15,553 nucleotides of DNA from Bacteroidales bacterium. Its GTDB lineage: Bacteria; Bacteroidota; Bacteroidia; Bacteroidales; F082. Shown piece by piece: positions 13,724-15,553 of the stretch (its first letter is position 1; the number at the start of each line of letters is the position of its first letter). The stretch lies in assembly GCA_029983675.1 (NCBI GenBank), contig JASBYY010000055.1:1-15553 (forward strand), read 5' to 3'. A program made the position numbers and the translations under genes. The notes beneath the pieces are model-generated. The model did not search any database and was not told the origin of the DNA. It saw only the letters and a list, made by a program, of their open reading frames with translations.

Positions 13724-15382
13724 ATGATAATGAAAAGACTTTTCTCACTTTTATTATTGTTATCGGTGGCTTTTGGTCTTCGAGCGCAGATATCGCATGA
13801 CGCAGACGGTACAAAGTACTGGGTGCAGTTTACCGACAAAAACAACTCACCTTATTCCATCGATTATCCCGAGATGTATTTGAGTGAACGCGCCTTGCAA
13901 CGCCGTGCCAATCAGGGTATTGCTATCGATACGTTCGACATCCCCGTCAATCCGCAATATCTACGGGCGGTGGCGGCAACGGGTGCCACGTTGATACACC
14001 CTTCCAAATGGTTGAATGGCGTGACCATTCTGACCGAAAGTCAAGAAGTACTCGATGCTGTGAAGGCCTTGGCATTTGTGGAATCGCTTCGCCGTTGTCC
14101 CGACAATCCGAAGCCGTCAAAGTGGAAAGAGCCGTATTTTGAACAGAATCAGAGGGCGGCAGATGACTTGGCCTCACGAGGATACTACGGAGAGGCTTAT
14201 ACCCAAATCAACCAGTTGAACGGTATTCCGCTCCACGACAGCGGTTTCAGGGGCGAAGGCATGGTGATCGCCATTCTTGATGGCGGCTTTGAAGGCGCTG
14301 ACACCCATCCGGCGTTCAACAATATGCGCCAAGAAGGACGGCTGTTGGGCACGCGCAGCTATGTCAAGCCGGGACAGTCGGTCTATCAAGGCAGTGGTCA
14401 CGGAACATCCTGTTTGAGCACCATGGCGGGATATGTGCCGCAGGAATATGTGGGTACGGCGCCAAAGGCTTCCTATTATTTGTTGCACACGGAGAATACC
14501 CGTGGCGAAAATCTCATTGAAGAATACAACTGGGTGTCGGCAGCCGAATACGCCGATAGCCTTGGCGCGGACGTGTGCAGCACCTCGCTCGGTTATGTGG
14601 ACTTTGACGATAGCACCTGGAACTATACCCATGATGATTTGGACGGTCACACGGCACCCATGTCGATTGGAGCGGGTATCGCTTGCAGCCGAGGCATGTT
14701 GTGTGTCAACTCGGCAGGTAACGACGGCAATTCCGGTGTCTTTCCTTGGATTGGCATTCCTGCCGATGTGGAGGGCGTGCTGACCATAGGCGCTGTGGAT
14801 AGCGGCGGTGAGCGTGCTGCCTTTAGCTCTGTTGGACCAACGGCAGACGGACGTGTCAAACCCGATGTCATGGCAATGGGGGCGGGTACTTATGTGGCGG
14901 AACCTTCAGGAGGATACCGCAACGGGAATGGCACTTCGTATTCTTGTCCGGTGATGGCGGGCATGGTGGCTTGTTTGTGGCAGTCGCATCCCATGGCGAC
15001 AGCAGCCGAAATCAGAGAGGCAGTCCGAAAAGCATCAGATAGAAACGATAATCCCGACAACTATTATGGTCACGGCATCCCTGATTTCGTGAAGGCATTG
15101 AATGCCATGCCTGTGGCTGATTTTCCAACGGATGCAAAAGAGATCATCAACGTGTTTCCCAATCCGGCAAAAGGCAATGTGCATGTGAAACTGAAAGAAG
15201 GGGTGGAAGCCGACATAACCGTGATTGACTGTTGGGGTCGCTGTTTCTATTCCTATCACTTTAACGGTCTGAACCACACCACGTTGGAAAACCGTTTGAA
15301 CGAACTTTCGGCAGGAGTCTATTTCCTGACAGCATGTTCGCAACGGGGCAATCAGACACTGAAACTGGTGGTTCTTAGGTGA
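13724..15382 (+). CDS. Secreted S8 (subtilisin-like) serine protease with T9SS sorting domain
   Basis: The 552-aa protein starts with a signal peptide (residues 1-22, hydrophobic core LFSLLLLLSVAFGL, likely cut after AQ). A probable propeptide follows to about 150. The S8 catalytic domain has D186 in AILDGGF, H226 in GHGTSC, the oxyanion asparagine N333 in NSAGND and the nucleophile S405 in GTSYSCPVMAG, so it should be active. The last 80 residues form a type A sorting domain: INVFPNPAKGNVHVKL, ITVIDCWGRCFY, LSAGVYFL and the end LKLVVLR. Such domains send proteins through the type IX secretion system to the surface or medium. This implies the host has that system, though none of its parts are in this window. 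Start choice between ATGs 13724 and 13730 is open and does not change the mature protein. No clear TAnnTTTG element precedes it. Confidence 0.93.
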   Translation: MIMKRLFSLLLLLSVAFGLRAQISHDADGTKYWVQFTDKNNSPYSIDYPEMYLSERALQRRANQGIAIDTFDIPVNPQYLRAVAATGATLIHPSKWLNGVTILTESQEVLDAVKALAFVESLRRCPDNPKPSKWKEPYFEQNQRAADDLASRGYYGEAYTQINQLNGIPLHDSGFRGEGMVIAILDGGFEGADTHPAFNNMRQEGRLLGTRSYVKPGQSVYQGSGHGTSCLSTMAGYVPQEYVGTAPKASYYLLHTENTRGENLIEEYNWVSAAEYADSLGADVCSTSLGYVDFDDSTWNYTHDDLDGHTAPMSIGAGIACSRGMLCVNSAGNDGNSGVFPWIGIPADVEGVLTIGAVDSGGERAAFSSVGPTADGRVKPDVMAMGAGTYVAEPSGGYRNGNGTSYSCPVMAGMVACLWQSHPMATAAEIREAVRKASDRNDNPDNYYGHGIPDFVKALNAMPVADFPTDAKEIINVFPNPAKGNVHVKLKEGVEADITVIDCWGRCFYSYHFNGLNHTTLENRLNELSAGVYFLTACSQRGNQTLKLVVLR

Positions 15383-15452
15383 TGCTATTTTTTTAGTGTT
15401 AGTTGTAGATGTACGGTTGATTTTTTTCAACTCTGGTGATGTACAAAATATC

Positions 15453-15484
15453 TTGGTTTTATAAGTTAATAGTTAATATCTTTG
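15453..15484 (+). promoter_or_regulatory. Promoter facing out of the window
   Basis: TTG at 15453-15455, a 21-bp spacer and TATCTTTG at 15477-15484 form a good Bacteroidetes-type promoter reading to the right. It implies a gene at or just past the window end. Confidence 0.6.
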
Positions 15485-15524
15485 CAAGCTAATTAAAATA
15501 AGTAGTTGGTCAAAATTAAGCTGC

Positions 15525-15553
15525 ATGATGAGAATAGTTTATAAAGAGGAGCG
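15525..15553 (+). CDS. Possible start of a truncated gene
   Basis: After the promoter, the first ATGs are at 15525 and 15528, reading MMRIVYKEE before the window ends. Ten codons are too few to recognise a family. The AAAGAGGAG at the very end could instead be the ribosome-binding site of a gene that starts outside the window. Confidence 0.3.

Noticed and set aside
13660..13800. 46-codon plus-strand frame (MNQLMMAYMAERVSQLAE) overlapping the protease start
   Set aside because: The first part looks peptide-like, but its second half is the protease signal-peptide DNA in another frame. No promoter or ribosome-binding site supports it.
15417..15432. Hairpin GTTGA/TCAAC around a T run after the protease
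   Set aside because: Five base pairs with the T run in the loop rather than after the stem, so it does not look like an intrinsic terminator.

Overview
The window looks like a chromosomal segment of a Bacteroidales bacterium of the Prevotella, Bacteroides or Porphyromonas kind. Three things point there. Upstream regions repeatedly carry the Bacteroidetes -7 promoter element TAnnTTTG and lack strong Shine-Dalgarno sites. The S8 protease ends in a type IX secretion (T9SS) sorting domain. MnmE, EamA and the DUF5106/thioredoxin-like protein have the family architectures I associate with that order. No rRNA, tRNA or CRISPR was seen.

Layout. 6-1502: a complete IS5-superfamily insertion sequence with 16-bp imperfect terminal inverted repeats and a 4-bp target duplication (ATTT), more GC-rich than its host. 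1525-5461, minus strand: a co-oriented cluster reading thioredoxin-like exported protein, pentapeptide-repeat protein (overlapping by 23 bp), tRNA-modifying GTPase mnmE, and a short chimeric gene. The chimera joins the start of a uracil-DNA-glycosylase-like protein to a TerY-C-type zinc ribbon. 5568-9593, plus strand: exported endonuclease/exonuclease/phosphatase protein, an EamA transporter whose natural start is separated from its body by a one-base frameshift, and a long-chain acyl-CoA ligase. 9616-10781, minus strand: two half-length ChrA proteins, divergent from a plus-strand Na+/glutamate symporter (10899-12320). A bidirectional terminator then separates gltS from minus-strand rplS and trmD. 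13724-15382: a T9SS-exported S8 protease. The window ends with a good promoter and perhaps the first codons of another gene.

Most of the window is ordinary housekeeping or transport DNA. The part most worth attention is around 1840-2271. The junction of the chimeric gene is encoded by a 24-nt stretch that recurs inverted (23/24, with a 19-nt perfect core) inside the neighbouring mnmE gene. This suggests a local rearrangement, perhaps a template switch, produced the fusion. Second is the EamA frameshift at a T5 run directly before an in-frame TAG. I found no convincing new multi-gene defence or biosynthetic system.
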